Under the pieces are notes generated by a model. The model was not told the origin of the DNA. It worked only from the letters and a program-made list of their open reading frames with translations, and searched no databases. The translations under genes were made by a program, and so were the position numbers. Below, in pieces: positions 16,524 through 26,642 of a DNA stretch of 64,000 nt. Position 1 is the stretch's first letter. The number at the start of each line of letters is the position of its first letter. The stretch covers positions 1 through 64,000 of the forward strand of contig CANKBS010000005.1 of the NCBI GenBank assembly GCA_947480015.1. Direction: 5' to 3'. Origin of the DNA: Sphingobacteriaceae bacterium (GTDB lineage Bacteria; Bacteroidota; Bacteroidia; B-17B0; Aurantibacillaceae).

Positions 16524-18380
16524 ATGACTTTCCAAGAATTGGGTCTCAACAGCGACCTTGTAAAAGCTGTTACCGATTTGGGCTTCGAGAATCCAACGCC
16601 CATTCAAGAACAAACCATTGCCTTATTAGCAAAAGAAAAAACCGACTTGGTTGCCCTCGCGCAAACCGGCACCGGTAAAACAGCAGCCTTCGGTCTGCCT
16701 ATGCTTAACAGCATCGATTGTAACGACAAAAGCGTACAGGCCCTTATTTTAGCGCCAACCCGCGAATTGTGTGTGCAAATTACCAACGACATTAAAAATT
16801 ACGGTAAGTATTTAAAAGGTTTTGGCGTGACTGCTATTTATGGTGGCGCCCGCATCGACGGACAAATAAAAGACATTAAACGCGGTGTACAGGTTGTTGC
16901 AGCCACACCGGGTCGTTTAATTGATATGATCGAACGTCGTGTGATTAATTTAAACACCGTTAAAATTGTGGTCTTAGATGAAGCCGATGAAATGCTTAAC
17001 ATGGGTTTTAAAGATGATCTCGATATCATTTTAAAAGAAACGCCGGGTGAAAAAAACACCTGGTTGTTCTCGGCTACCATGCCTAAAGAGGTTGAGCGTA
17101 TTGCCAGAAATTACATGAACAAACCGGCTGAATTAAGCACGGGTAAAAAAAATGAAGGCGCCGATAATTTAGAACATATTTATTATGTGGTTAGTCCACG
17201 TGATCGTTATTCAGCACTGAAACGTATTGCCGATTTTTATCCTGAAATTTTCGGAATCGTATTCTGTCGTACCAAAGCCGAAACACAAGAAGTAGCCGAT
17301 TATTTAATTAAAGACGGTTATAGTGCAGATGCCTTACACGGCGATTTATCACAATCGCAACGTGATTTTGTAATGAAACGTTTCCGTAGCAAAACCTTAC
17401 AAATGCTGGTAGCTACCGATGTGGCAGCTCGTGGTTTGGATGTGAACAATGTTACACACGTTATTAATTACAACTTACCTGAGGATGTTGAAAATTACAC
17501 CCACCGTACCGGAAGAACAGCCCGTGCCGGTAAATCAGGTATCGCCATTGCTATTATTACGCCTAAAGACAGTGGTAAAATAAAAGACATTGAACGTATC
17601 ATTAAAAAGAAATTTGAAAAGAAAGATGTACCGAATGGTTTAGATGTTTGTGAAAAACAACTCTTTAATCTTGTTACCAAATTACATAATGTAGAAGTGA
17701 AGGATGCAGAAATTGAAAGTTTCTTACCGGCTATCTACGAAGAATTAAAAGATCTTTCGAAAGAAGAATTAATTAAACGTTTTATTTCGGAAGAGTTTAA
17801 CCGTTTTCATGAGTATTACGACAATGCTCCCGATCTTAACATTGTAAAAGGTGCAGTAGACGGTGCTTTTGGTAATAGCCGCACCACTCGTTTCTTTGTA
17901 AACATGGGCGCATTAGACGGATTTAATATCAACAGTTTAAAAGACTTTTTAGCCGATGCCGCCAAATTACAGCAACGTATGGTGTTTAATGTGGATGTAA
18001 AAAGCAGCTTCTCGTTTTTTGAAACAGAAAGTAAATTAGTAGATACCTTTTTAGCCTTAAACTCGCAGGATCTTGAATTTAATAACCGCAAAATTGCTTT
18101 GGAAGTTAGTAATCGTAAGATGAAAGAAGGCGGAAGAAGTGGTGATGGCGAACGTCGCAGTGGCGGCGGCGGCGGTGGCGGTGGCTACCGTGGTGGCGAA
18201 AGACGCGAAGGCGGTGGTGGTTTCAGAGGCGGTGAGAAACGCGAAGGCGGCTTTAAACGCCCTAGAAGTACCGGCGCTTCCGAAAAAACAGGTGGTTTCA
18301 CCCGCGAAAAATCGTTTAGCAGAGGTGGTGAAAAACCGGGCTCTGATAAAAAGAAAACCTTTGGTAAAAGCAGATTCTAA
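16524..18380 (+). CDS. deaD: DEAD-box RNA helicase with DbpA-type RNA-binding domain and Gly/Arg-rich tail
   Basis: This ATP-dependent RNA helicase of 618 residues belongs to the DeaD/CsdA group, which acts in ribosome assembly and cold adaptation. Motifs in order are the Q motif (PTPIQEQ), Walker A TGTGKT (48-53), APTREL, TPGR, DEAD (152-155), SAT (183-185), and in domain 2 VATDVAARGLD and HRTGRTARAG. Residues about 470-545 (RFFVNMGALDGFN...VDVKSSFSFFE) resemble the DbpA RNA-binding fold. The last 65 residues are a Gly/Arg-rich tail (RSGGGGGGGGYRGGERREG), similar to RGG segments that bind RNA. A -7 box and a structured leader precede the gene, and a strong terminator follows. The precise symbol is uncertain because several DEAD-box paralogs exist in Bacteroidota. 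Confidence 0.93.
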   Translation: MTFQELGLNSDLVKAVTDLGFENPTPIQEQTIALLAKEKTDLVALAQTGTGKTAAFGLPMLNSIDCNDKSVQALILAPTRELCVQITNDIKNYGKYLKGFGVTAIYGGARIDGQIKDIKRGVQVVAATPGRLIDMIERRVINLNTVKIVVLDEADEMLNMGFKDDLDIILKETPGEKNTWLFSATMPKEVERIARNYMNKPAELSTGKKNEGADNLEHIYYVVSPRDRYSALKRIADFYPEIFGIVFCRTKAETQEVADYLIKDGYSADALHGDLSQSQRDFVMKRFRSKTLQMLVATDVAARGLDVNNVTHVINYNLPEDVENYTHRTGRTARAGKSGIAIAIITPKDSGKIKDIERIIKKKFEKKDVPNGLDVCEKQLFNLVTKLHNVEVKDAEIESFLPAIYEELKDLSKEELIKRFISEEFNRFHEYYDNAPDLNIVKGAVDGAFGNSRTTRFFVNMGALDGFNINSLKDFLADAAKLQQRMVFNVDVKSSFSFFETESKLVDTFLALNSQDLEFNNRKIALEVSNRKMKEGGRSGDGERRSGGGGGGGGYRGGERREGGGGFRGGEKREGGFKRPRSTGASEKTGGFTREKSFSRGGEKPGSDKKKTFGKSRF

Positions 18381-18450
18381 ACCGTTAGGCTTATACCATC
18401 GCAAAGGCTAAGCCTTACGAATGAATAAAGCCAACTATGATTTACATACG

Positions 18451-18478
18451 AACCCTCCTTATTTAGGAGGGTTTTTTT
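18451..18478 (+). terminator. Rho-independent terminator of the DEAD-box helicase gene
   Basis: AACCCTCCT at 18451-18459 pairs perfectly with AGGAGGGTT at 18465-18473 over five loop bases, followed by a run of T. The T-run merges with the -7 box of the aminotransferase gene. Confidence 0.9.
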
Positions 18479-18485
18479 ATATTTG
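18478..18485 (+). promoter_or_regulatory. -7 box (TATATTTG) for the aminotransferase gene
   Basis: This perfect TAnnTTTG match begins at the last T of the preceding terminator and lies 28 bases before ATG 18514. The -33 region would fall inside the terminator hairpin, where no TTTG is present. Confidence 0.45.
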
Positions 18486-18513
18486 TACCACAAAAAATTA
18501 AGCCATAGTTATT

Positions 18514-19713
18514 ATGCCAAGTATTTCAAATAAAGCCGGTGCCATGCCCTCTTCACCCATTCGTAAACTGGTGCCTTTTGCCGAAGCAGCAAAAAAAAGA
18601 GGACTCAAAATCTTCCATTTAAATATTGGCCAACCCGATATTGAAACCCCGGCTTCATTTTTAGATGCGATAAAAAATTCAAACATAAAAATTGTGGAAT
18701 ACAGTCACAGCGCCGGTAACGAAAGCTACCGCAAAAAACTGTGTAATTATTATAACGAATACAACATCCACATCGATGCCTCGGAAGTGATCATTACCAA
18801 TGGTGGTAGTGAAGCCATTAGCATTGCTATGATGACCTGTTTTAATCCGGGTGATGAAATTATTATTCCTGAACCTTTTTACGCCAATTACAATGGCTTT
18901 AGTCGTTCGGCCGATGTGGTGGTTAAGCCGGTACGCAGTTATATCGAATCGGGTTTCGCGCTTCCATCTATTGAAGATTTTGAAAAAGCCATTACGCCAA
19001 AAACAAAAGGTATCATGATTTGTAACCCGGGTAATCCTACAGGTTACTTATATACCAAAGCTGAGTTAGAAGCGCTGCGTGACTTGGTTAAAAAACATGA
19101 CCTCTTTTTATTAAGTGATGAGGTATACCGCGAGTTTTGTTACGATGGCAAAGAATACATCAGTGTGATGCACTTAAGTGGCATCGAAAATAATGTCATC
19201 CTACTGGATTCCATTTCTAAACGTTACTCTGCTTGTGGAGCGCGTATTGGCGCACTCATCAGCAAGAACAAAGATATTATGGCTGCTGCTTTAAAATTTG
19301 CTCAGGCACGTTTAAGTCCGCCAACATACGGACAAATTGGTGCCGAGGCAGCGCTCGATACGCCTAAATCGTATTTTGAAGGCGTCAATAAAGAATATGT
19401 GGCACGCCGTGATTTTGTGATAGAAGCCTTAAATAAAATGGATGGTGTGTTTTGTCCGAAACCGAGCGGAGCTTTTTATTGTATTGCTAAACTTCCTATT
19501 GATAACGCCGATAAATTTTGTCAGTGGTTACTCGAAGATTTTAACTACAACTCACAAACAGTAATGCTGGCTCCTGCAACAGGATTTTATTCTACACCCG
19601 GTGCCGGATATAATGAAGTGCGCATTGCCTATGTCTTAAATATTGAAGATCTTAAAAATGCTATGATCTGCTTGGAAGAAGCCCTGCGTGTGTATCCCGG
19701 TAAAACTGCCTGA
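18514..19713 (+). CDS. Pyridoxal phosphate-dependent aminotransferase, class I/II (aspartate aminotransferase-like)
   Basis: This 399-residue cytoplasmic enzyme has the fold-type I layout. NIGQPDIETP stands near residue 33, NGGSEAI near 90, CNPGNPTG near 170, and SDEVYREF near 205. The PLP-binding lysine is Lys236 in DSISKRYSACGARIG, and Arg in EVRIAYVL near the C-terminus is the usual substrate carboxylate contact. The set of motifs fits the aspartate/aromatic aminotransferase group, but substrate choice (aspartate, aromatic or LL-diaminopimelate-like) cannot be read from the sequence. It is a single-gene unit between the helicase terminator and a convergent gene. Confidence 0.9.
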   Translation: MPSISNKAGAMPSSPIRKLVPFAEAAKKRGLKIFHLNIGQPDIETPASFLDAIKNSNIKIVEYSHSAGNESYRKKLCNYYNEYNIHIDASEVIITNGGSEAISIAMMTCFNPGDEIIIPEPFYANYNGFSRSADVVVKPVRSYIESGFALPSIEDFEKAITPKTKGIMICNPGNPTGYLYTKAELEALRDLVKKHDLFLLSDEVYREFCYDGKEYISVMHLSGIENNVILLDSISKRYSACGARIGALISKNKDIMAAALKFAQARLSPPTYGQIGAEAALDTPKSYFEGVNKEYVARRDFVIEALNKMDGVFCPKPSGAFYCIAKLPIDNADKFCQWLLEDFNYNSQTVMLAPATGFYSTPGAGYNEVRIAYVLNIEDLKNAMICLEEALRVYPGKTA

Positions 19714-19747
19714 TAAATTATTTTTTGATTTGATCGTGACTTACTGC

Positions 19748-22700
19748 TTAGCGACTTAACGTCACGTGCCCCTGCATTTCTTTTGCCTCGCCATTATTTC
19801 CTGAAACACTGAGTTTCCAGAGGTAGATGTCATTTGTACAGGCCACACCTTTTTGTGTGCCGTCCCAACCTAAGCTGGGGTCACTGCTTTCAAAAATCTT
19901 TTCACCCCAACGATCGAATAACATCAAGCTATAAAATTTGATGCCTCGGGTTACCGGAATAAATACGTCATTCATGCCATCTGCATTTGGAGTAAAAATG
20001 TTAGGCACAAAAATGGTGAAGTCATAATTCACCTTAATCACTTTTACAATGGTATCGGAACAACCCCAAACGTTTTTAACTACCAATGCTAAAGGATATA
20101 AACCGGCATCTTCAAAGTAATAAAACGTTTTTGAATTGCTGGAATGAGTGCCGCCGTTCTCAATAAATGACCATTCAAAACTACTTATTTTATCACCTTT
20201 TGACGTGGCACTAAAAGTAACAGCATCCGAATTCTCAACAGGGATAGCAGGTGAGTAAGTATAATCAGCCACCGGAACGGGATAGGCTTTCACTGTCATG
20301 CTTACTGTATTTGCACAGGATGTTAGCGTGTTCGTTAGAAAGCCTTTAATGGTATAGGTGCCGGGACTAATAAAATTGGCGCTAAACGTAGTGGTGTCGT
20401 AGCGTTTCCCTTGTAATTCCCAAACTGATTTTATTTGAGCGGCGGCATTGCTGTAAAAATTAAAATCCGATCGAAAAGGCACACAAGCTTCGGGCTTGGA
20501 AATATCTAAACCGCCTACCGGTAATGGATCAATCAACAACACGGTGGTGGCTTGCCCTCTACACCCTTTTGCATCCACACCAAATAAGGTATAGGTGCCG
20601 GTGTAAGCATTGTTGCTTGCTACAAAAGTTACGGTTTGTCCTGAAAAGGTAACATTGTTCGGCCCTACCCAATCATAATAGCTGGCACCAAATCCTTGCA
20701 ATTGAATCTTTTTATTCGCACATACCGGTGTTTGAGGCTGAACACTTAATGATGGGCTTGGTAAAGATAAGGTACTTATGGAAACTTTGATACTACTTGA
20801 ACAGGTGTTGCTGGCAAAACCAATAGCAGTGTAAGTTAATGGAACCAGATTGGTAACATTGTTAATGATGGCATTGGCCGATTGCGAATAAAAATTACCC
20901 GGACCATACCATTGATAGGTATTGGCACCATTTACCGTTAAGGTGGCAGTGTCAAATAAACAAACCGTAGTACTCTGCGCGGTTAATGCAGGATTCGGCA
21001 ATATCACAACCGTTGTGGTTGCAGATGCTTGACAAGAGTGAATGTCGGTGGTTGTTACCGTATAAATGCCGGCATGATATAAATTTACCGAATCGATGGG
21101 TGGTGTGTTTTGTGAAAATTTTAAATAAGCACTTGGACCAACCCAAACAAAAGAAACACCATTACTTGCGGCACTTAAACTCAGTTGCTTGTTTTGACAA
21201 GCTGGTCCGTTATTAGTGGCGCTAATGGTTGGCAAGGAGTAAACCACTAATGCGGTGGTTCCACTCGTTACACAGGGCCCCTTTGTAATGGTGAGTGTAT
21301 ACACACCACTAGCTGCCATGCCTACATTGCCAAGTGTTGGACTTTGCACCGTGGTGTTAAATAAATTCGGGCCAAGCCAGGCATAGCTTGTTCCGCCACT
21401 ACCTGATAGATGTAAAACATCACCCACACAACGTTGACTGTCGCCTGAAATTAAAACACTTGGCATGGCCGTAACCGATACATTAACCATTGCCGAGTTT
21501 GTGCAACCTACGGCGGAAGTCACTTTAATGGTGTAATTTCCTGAATTGGCAAGGGATGCCGAAGCGATGCTTGGGCTTTGCAAAAGCGAACTAAAAGCCG
21601 GACCGGTCCAAATAAAAGTGCCGCCCGGAGTGGATAAGGCATTAAGCGTGATGGCTTGTAATGCACACACACTGCTCCCTGTTGCTGTTAGTGGCGGTGA
21701 TGGATTAATCACAACACTTGTGCTTACGCTTGTAGTACAGCCATTTGCAGCGGTTAGAACGAGTCCATAATTACCCGAATTTACAGATGAACTTGGATTT
21801 ATGTTTGGATTTTGAACCGAAGAGGTAAATCCACCCGGCCCTGACCATAAATACGATTGCCCAGCACTGGCGTTTAACACCAGCGATTGACCGGAACACA
21901 ACGGTGTATTGGCACTTAGGGTAACACTTGGCACCGTGTTTAAAATGATGGAGGCCGTTGCTGCAGATGTACAGCCGGCGGCAGATCCAATCGCCGAATA
22001 GGAGGTGCTCACTAGCGGATTATCATTTAAAGTGCTTCCGGTAGATAGGTTGTTCCACGTATATGACGCGGCGCCACTCACACTCAGCGTGCCAAAAGCA
22101 AGTGGACAAATGGAGACGCTTGTTAATGTTAATACTGGCCGATTAACGAATTGAACACTAACGGTTTTAGTACTGCCGCAATTGTTGGCGTCTTTGGTCG
22201 TAAGTGAATAAATATAATTGCCTCCACTTAGTTGTGAAACCGTTTGGCTGCTGGTCGTTTGTCCGCCTACCCACGTATACGTATAAGCCGGCGTGCCACC
22301 CGAGGCCGTTGCCGTTAACACCACGCTGGTGCCCACACAGGCACTTGGTGAGGCCGCACCCACGGTTACAGTTAGCGCAGGTGGTTGCGTAATTTGAAAA
22401 GTTTGTCTGAAGGTGCAATTGGTTAAGGCGTCGGTAACCAATACAGTATATGATCCGGCGCTGAGAGCGATGGCCATGGAACCCGTTTGCAAGCTGGCCA
22501 CACCGGTCCACGAATAAGTTTGATTGCCTGATCCTCCGGCTAAATTTACGACAGTTGCGGTTCCGGTATTCGCACCAAAGCAACTGAAGCTAAATGTTTG
22601 AGCCACTGTGCCCGTCATCGGAAAAGGCGGTGCGAAATTGGTTGTGGAGGTAAAAGCACAGTTAATGCCATTATCCAAAACGGTAATGGAATAGGTGCCC

Positions 22701-24226
22701 GGTGTTAATCCTGTGGCTACTGAATTGGTTTGTGCGGAAGGATTCCACGTATAGGTATATGGGCCAATACCGCCGGTGGCCGTTACGGTTGCAGAACCTA
22801 GACTGGCGCAGCTAACAGAGGACGTAGACAACGATAAGGTTGGACCAATGATACTCACGGGTTGCCGCAAGGTGTCAGAGCCACCACCACAACTGTAATA
22901 CATAATGAGTTGCACGGTATGTGTGCCGGTAGTTGTGTAAAGATGTGTTGGATTAGTAACCGTTGTTGTATTGGCTGCTCCCGAACCCGGATCTCCAAAG
23001 TTCCAAGCCAAGTTAGTAATGGAGTAGCCTGCGGCCGGACAATACAGTGTTGGATTTGGTGAAGCCGTGAAGGAGGCCGTTTGACAGCCTGTGGTATTGT
23101 TGTAAATGTAGGTAAAGGGTGGCGGCGTCATGTGCTGATTCAGAAAGCCGGAAACAAAATTCACCATACTCACATTGGAGGTTTTGGGCCCGACGGTTTG
23201 CCCTACATTCGTGTAATTACAGCCTGTTCCGGCAACATTGGGATTGTTAATGACCCCTACAGAAGCTTGACCATTTCGGGCTACATAAATCTTGCCATTA
23301 ATAGCCAATTGCATCCCATATACCGGAGCTGCCGAAATGGCTACCTGCGAAGCCACAATTGCCGTAGCGGTGCCGGCACATAAATTCCATTGATAAATGA
23401 TGCCTCCCGTGCTGGAATAAAATTTTGATCCGTCGCCCGAAAACTCAACGCCATAGGCCGATTCGAGCCCCACCGGTAAACTAACCGAATTTGAAACAAC
23501 ACCGGTTGTGTTATTAAAGTCAAACAATTCACAAGGCGATCCAATGTTAAACATGGCAGCCCCAAGTTTTTTTCCGTTTTGTGAAATCTTCATCCAGCCC
23601 TGCAATCCTGAGCTGCCGGTATAAGAACTCCCAACGGTTGATAGTACCGGAACCGCACTTAACCCGGTAGATGATAAAAGATAAGCACGAAACACACTCG
23701 AATTTAAATCATGAGTCACAATCCAAAAATCGGTACCATTACAATGTTTAGTTCCTGTTAGTTTTTCGGTGCATTGCGATAATGGCGCCAGTGTGTTATT
23801 TTTTACCGTTACCGAACCGTTACCGGCCGATAAACTAATGTTCACAATCGAATAATTTAATCCACCCGAACCTGCACCCTGAGTAATCACATAATATAAA
23901 ATGGCACTTCCTGGTTGCTTAATAATGAGGGCCGCTTGTCCCGATGCCGAATTACCAAATAAGCCCGAACCATTGGCCATTACGGCATGCGTTTGATCCC
24001 AAATGGTTGCCCCATCGGTATAAAGCAATAAATTTCCGGCAGCATCAGCAGCCGATGCGCATCCTTCTACGGCTGTCATCGTGCCATTGGTAAGCACAGT
24101 AGGCGGACTGGTCATAAAGTCCAAGCCGGCCTGTGCACCAAAATACCATTTTGAATAGTCGTTCTGTGCGTAATGTTTCCCTAATAAAGAGAGGAACAAA
24201 AGAGAATATAAGATCCGTTTTTTCAA
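19748..24226 (-). CDS. Giant adhesin-like protein with propeller, PKD, SprB-type and Ig-like repeats and T9SS type B sorting domain
   Basis: This 1492-residue exported protein has a signal peptide of about 20 residues (to HYAQ). An N-terminal beta-propeller-like region (about 25-370) opens with WYFGAQAGLDF, a frequent opening in Bacteroidota surface proteins. A PKD domain follows (WNFGDPGSG), then about three SprB-like repeats with GGIGPYTYTWN and TPGTYSITVLD. Next come about eight Ig-like repeats with Cys motifs such as LCSGQSL, RCVGDVL, ACQNKQL and VCANKKI, and a second PKD-like domain near 1330. The last 90 residues (VPNIFTPNADGMNDVF ... FDRWGEKIF ... WDGTQKG ... GHVTLSR) are the type B sorting domain. 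The likely role is surface adhesion, perhaps in gliding. It is monocistronic and converges on the aminotransferase gene. Confidence 0.88.
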   Translation of the reverse strand: MKKRILYSLLFLSLLGKHYAQNDYSKWYFGAQAGLDFMTSPPTVLTNGTMTAVEGCASAADAAGNLLLYTDGATIWDQTHAVMANGSGLFGNSASGQAALIIKQPGSAILYYVITQGAGSGGLNYSIVNISLSAGNGSVTVKNNTLAPLSQCTEKLTGTKHCNGTDFWIVTHDLNSSVFRAYLLSSTGLSAVPVLSTVGSSYTGSSGLQGWMKISQNGKKLGAAMFNIGSPCELFDFNNTTGVVSNSVSLPVGLESAYGVEFSGDGSKFYSSTGGIIYQWNLCAGTATAIVASQVAISAAPVYGMQLAINGKIYVARNGQASVGVINNPNVAGTGCNYTNVGQTVGPKTSNVSMVNFVSGFLNQHMTPPPFTYIYNNTTGCQTASFTASPNPTLYCPAAGYSITNLAWNFGDPGSGAANTTTVTNPTHLYTTTGTHTVQLIMYYSCGGGSDTLRQPVSIIGPTLSLSTSSVSCASLGSATVTATGGIGPYTYTWNPSAQTNSVATGLTPGTYSITVLDNGINCAFTSTTNFAPPFPMTGTVAQTFSFSCFGANTGTATVVNLAGGSGNQTYSWTGVASLQTGSMAIALSAGSYTVLVTDALTNCTFRQTFQITQPPALTVTVGAASPSACVGTSVVLTATASGGTPAYTYTWVGGQTTSSQTVSQLSGGNYIYSLTTKDANNCGSTKTVSVQFVNRPVLTLTSVSICPLAFGTLSVSGAASYTWNNLSTGSTLNDNPLVSTSYSAIGSAAGCTSAATASIILNTVPSVTLSANTPLCSGQSLVLNASAGQSYLWSGPGGFTSSVQNPNINPSSSVNSGNYGLVLTAANGCTTSVSTSVVINPSPPLTATGSSVCALQAITLNALSTPGGTFIWTGPAFSSLLQSPSIASASLANSGNYTIKVTSAVGCTNSAMVNVSVTAMPSVLISGDSQRCVGDVLHLSGSGGTSYAWLGPNLFNTTVQSPTLGNVGMAASGVYTLTITKGPCVTSGTTALVVYSLPTISATNNGPACQNKQLSLSAASNGVSFVWVGPSAYLKFSQNTPPIDSVNLYHAGIYTVTTTDIHSCQASATTTVVILPNPALTAQSTTVCLFDTATLTVNGANTYQWYGPGNFYSQSANAIINNVTNLVPLTYTAIGFASNTCSSSIKVSISTLSLPSPSLSVQPQTPVCANKKIQLQGFGASYYDWVGPNNVTFSGQTVTFVASNNAYTGTYTLFGVDAKGCRGQATTVLLIDPLPVGGLDISKPEACVPFRSDFNFYSNAAAQIKSVWELQGKRYDTTTFSANFISPGTYTIKGFLTNTLTSCANTVSMTVKAYPVPVADYTYSPAIPVENSDAVTFSATSKGDKISSFEWSFIENGGTHSSNSKTFYYFEDAGLYPLALVVKNVWGCSDTIVKVIKVNYDFTIFVPNIFTPNADGMNDVFIPVTRGIKFYSLMLFDRWGEKIFESSDPSLGWDGTQKGVACTNDIYLWKLSVSGNNGEAKEMQGHVTLSR

Positions 24227-24376
24227 AAAAATTTAAGGCGGTGTTTTGCTTAGCACTGCAACTCCCTAAAATAGAAATAAATACCGGTAAATCCAAACCT
24301 ATTTTACGAAGTTCTGATAACGAGACAAAACTTTTTTTAACCTTGTTCTAAATTTTTTAATTCAGACATTCAGACT

Positions 24377-25102
24377 GTGAAAAACTACTTGGCTAAACAA
24401 ATTTACAGCACCCTATTTTATCCGCTTTTTTTTGTGGTTTTTATTTGGATAATTTTTCTTAGTCAGCATTTTGGCAATTATAATTTCACCCACTTTGGTG
24501 TGTTACCAAGAGATGCAAAAGGCTTAGGCGGAATTATCACTTCGGTTTTTATTCATGGTAATTTCTCACACATCGTCTCCAACACCATTCCACTTTTGGT
24601 TTTAGGAATGTTGCTTTTTTATTTTTATAAAAAAATCGCCAAAGCCGCTTTTCTCTGGATCTGGGTGGTAAGTGGACTTTGGCTCTGGATCGGTGGTAGA
24701 AATAACATCACGGAGCCCACCTATCACATTGGTGCCAGTACTTTGGTTTATGGATTAGCCGGTTTTTTATTTTTCAGCGGGGTTTTTCGCAAACACCTGC
24801 GGCTCATGGTTGTTTCGATGCTCGTGGTGTTTTTATACGGCGGCATTGTATGGGGCATCTTTCCCATAAAAGAAGAAATGAGTTGGGAAGGACATTTATT
24901 TGGTTTAATTGCAGGGATCTTGGTGGCTTTTAATTACAGAAAGGAAGGTCCGAAACGCCGCGTGTACCAATGGGAAGAGGAGGACGGGGAAACGGAAGAC
25001 TTCAATGAAATAAGCTCTGAAGAAAATGCTAGCCAAGGCGATGAACCGCCACAAATTCACATCAATTACATCATCACCAAAAAAGATGAGAACAAACCTT
25101 AG
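24377..25102 (+). CDS. Rhomboid family intramembrane serine protease
   Basis: This 241-residue membrane protein has about six helices. The rhomboid hallmarks are HGNFSHIVSNTIPLLVLG in helix 2, the catalytic serine in GASTLVYG (helix 4), and the catalytic histidine in WEGHLFGLIAG (helix 6). The last 60 residues form an acidic cytoplasmic tail rich in Glu, Asp and Asn. The start is GTG 24377, directly before KNYLAKQIYST. Rhomboids cut single-pass membrane proteins inside the bilayer; the substrate here is unknown. The stop codon overlaps that of the convergent nnr gene by four bases. Confidence 0.9.
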   Translation: MKNYLAKQIYSTLFYPLFFVVFIWIIFLSQHFGNYNFTHFGVLPRDAKGLGGIITSVFIHGNFSHIVSNTIPLLVLGMLLFYFYKKIAKAAFLWIWVVSGLWLWIGGRNNITEPTYHIGASTLVYGLAGFLFFSGVFRKHLRLMVVSMLVVFLYGGIVWGIFPIKEEMSWEGHLFGLIAGILVAFNYRKEGPKRRVYQWEEEDGETEDFNEISSEENASQGDEPPQIHINYIITKKDENKP

Positions 25103-26622
25103 TTTTTTAGTTCTTCTAATTTTTTAAATGTTTTAGCTAATTGAGCTATCACATCGCTGATCAATAAACTCTCCATGCTTTTTTTGCGGATACACAAATC
25201 AGCTGCATAACCATGCACAAAGGTGCCAATGAGTGATGCCTGTGCTTCGGTATACCCTCTACTGAGCAAGCCTAGAATAATGCCGGTGAGCGCATCGCCA
25301 CTGCCGCCTTTTGCTAATCCGGCATTGCCACTCGAATTAAAAAACACATGTCCGTCGGGCATTGCTATGGCCGTGTGTGCATCCTTTAAAATCACAATAC
25401 AATTGTATTTCATGGAGAAGTGTTTTAAAAGTTTGATGCGTTCAAAATCATCAGTAGCTTTTTCGCTGAGTCGCTCAAATTCTTTACTATGTGGCGTGAG
25501 AATGCTATTAGCCGGTAAAAAATTTAACCAAGTTTTGTTTTCAGAAAGGATGTTTAGGGCATCGGCATCAATCACTAATGGACCAGCGTAGTAATGCAGA
25601 ATTTTTTTCAATACCTGTTGCGTGTCCTCATGTAAGCCAATACCCGGACCAATACCAAGCGCAGAATATTTTTCAGGTTTTTCAATTTCAGAAATGTGAT
25701 CGGCATTGGGGTCAAGATCCGACATGGCTTCCGGTAACTGATGCAATAACGCAGTGATGGCTTCGGAAGTAGAATGCAAGGTGAATAAGCCGGCACCGCT
25801 TCTTAAACAAGCTTTTGAGGAAATAATCGCTGCACCGCTTTTACCTTTTGATCCCGCAAGTAATAAGGCATGACCATACGTGCCTTTGTGCGAAAATTTA
25901 TTTCTTTTTTTTAGTAAGCCGGAAATATCAGAACGGGTGATGTAAAAGTAAGGACTACTTTGTTCGGCAATGCCTTTTTCATGCAGACCAATATCGAGGA
26001 TCTCAAATTCGGGTACAAAACTTTTATTTTCGGCAAACAAAAATGCGAGTTTCGGAAATTGAAAACTCAGGGTTAAACTCGAACAAATGATAAATTTATT
26101 TTCGGTTGAACTTTTATCGGCATACAAACCACTAGGGATATCAATACTAATAATTTTTCTAAAATGCGAATTAGTAAATTTAATAGCCTCCCCCAAAAGG
26201 CCCTCTACCGGCTTATTCAAACCCGTCCCCAGTAAAGCATCAATGGCAACGGCAGTCCACTCGGGTTGGATGGCAATAAGTTCTTCTTCTTTAAAACAAT
26301 CAATGACCTGTGAAGGAAATCTTTCTTTAAAGGCAGTGTAATTAATGAGCGCATCCGCTGAAAAATTTTCGGTATAATGTATGCTGCAGACTTTAATCGT
26401 ATAACCTTGTTCAGATAAAAGTCGTGCCATGGCAAAACCATCACCGCCATTATTACCCATCCCACAAAAAATGTAAATGGGTTCTTCAAATTTAATAAGC
26501 TTTATTAAACGTTTTACACAAACACGCGCTGCTCGCTCCATCAAATAAATGGAGCTGATGGGCTCTTCAGCAATGGTATAAGCATCAATAGCACGAATCT
26601 GTTCAGAGGAAAATATTTTCAT
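25099..26622 (-). CDS. nnr: Bifunctional NAD(P)H-hydrate epimerase / ADP-dependent NAD(P)H-hydrate dehydratase
   Basis: This enzyme repairs hydrated NADH and NADPH. The 507-residue protein has an N-terminal YjeF epimerase domain (about 1-215) with MKIFSSEQIRAIDAYTI and the GMGNNGGDGFAMAR loop. The C-terminal ribokinase-like dehydratase domain (about 225-500) has LLAGSKGKSGAAI, GIGPGIG, VIDADALN, LTPHSKEFERL and the catalytic GNAGLAKGGSGDALTG. Both active domains look intact. It is the last gene of a minus-strand run: the cocE-like gene, the 39-residue Cys-tail gene, then nnr 20 bases later. Its stop overlaps the rhomboid stop on the opposite strand. Confidence 0.94.
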   Translation of the reverse strand: MKIFSSEQIRAIDAYTIAEEPISSIYLMERAARVCVKRLIKLIKFEEPIYIFCGMGNNGGDGFAMARLLSEQGYTIKVCSIHYTENFSADALINYTAFKERFPSQVIDCFKEEELIAIQPEWTAVAIDALLGTGLNKPVEGLLGEAIKFTNSHFRKIISIDIPSGLYADKSSTENKFIICSSLTLSFQFPKLAFLFAENKSFVPEFEILDIGLHEKGIAEQSSPYFYITRSDISGLLKKRNKFSHKGTYGHALLLAGSKGKSGAAIISSKACLRSGAGLFTLHSTSEAITALLHQLPEAMSDLDPNADHISEIEKPEKYSALGIGPGIGLHEDTQQVLKKILHYYAGPLVIDADALNILSENKTWLNFLPANSILTPHSKEFERLSEKATDDFERIKLLKHFSMKYNCIVILKDAHTAIAMPDGHVFFNSSGNAGLAKGGSGDALTGIILGLLSRGYTEAQASLIGTFVHGYAADLCIRKKSMESLLISDVIAQLAKTFKKLEELKN

Positions 26623-26642
26623 AACACGAAGCTTTCTTATGT

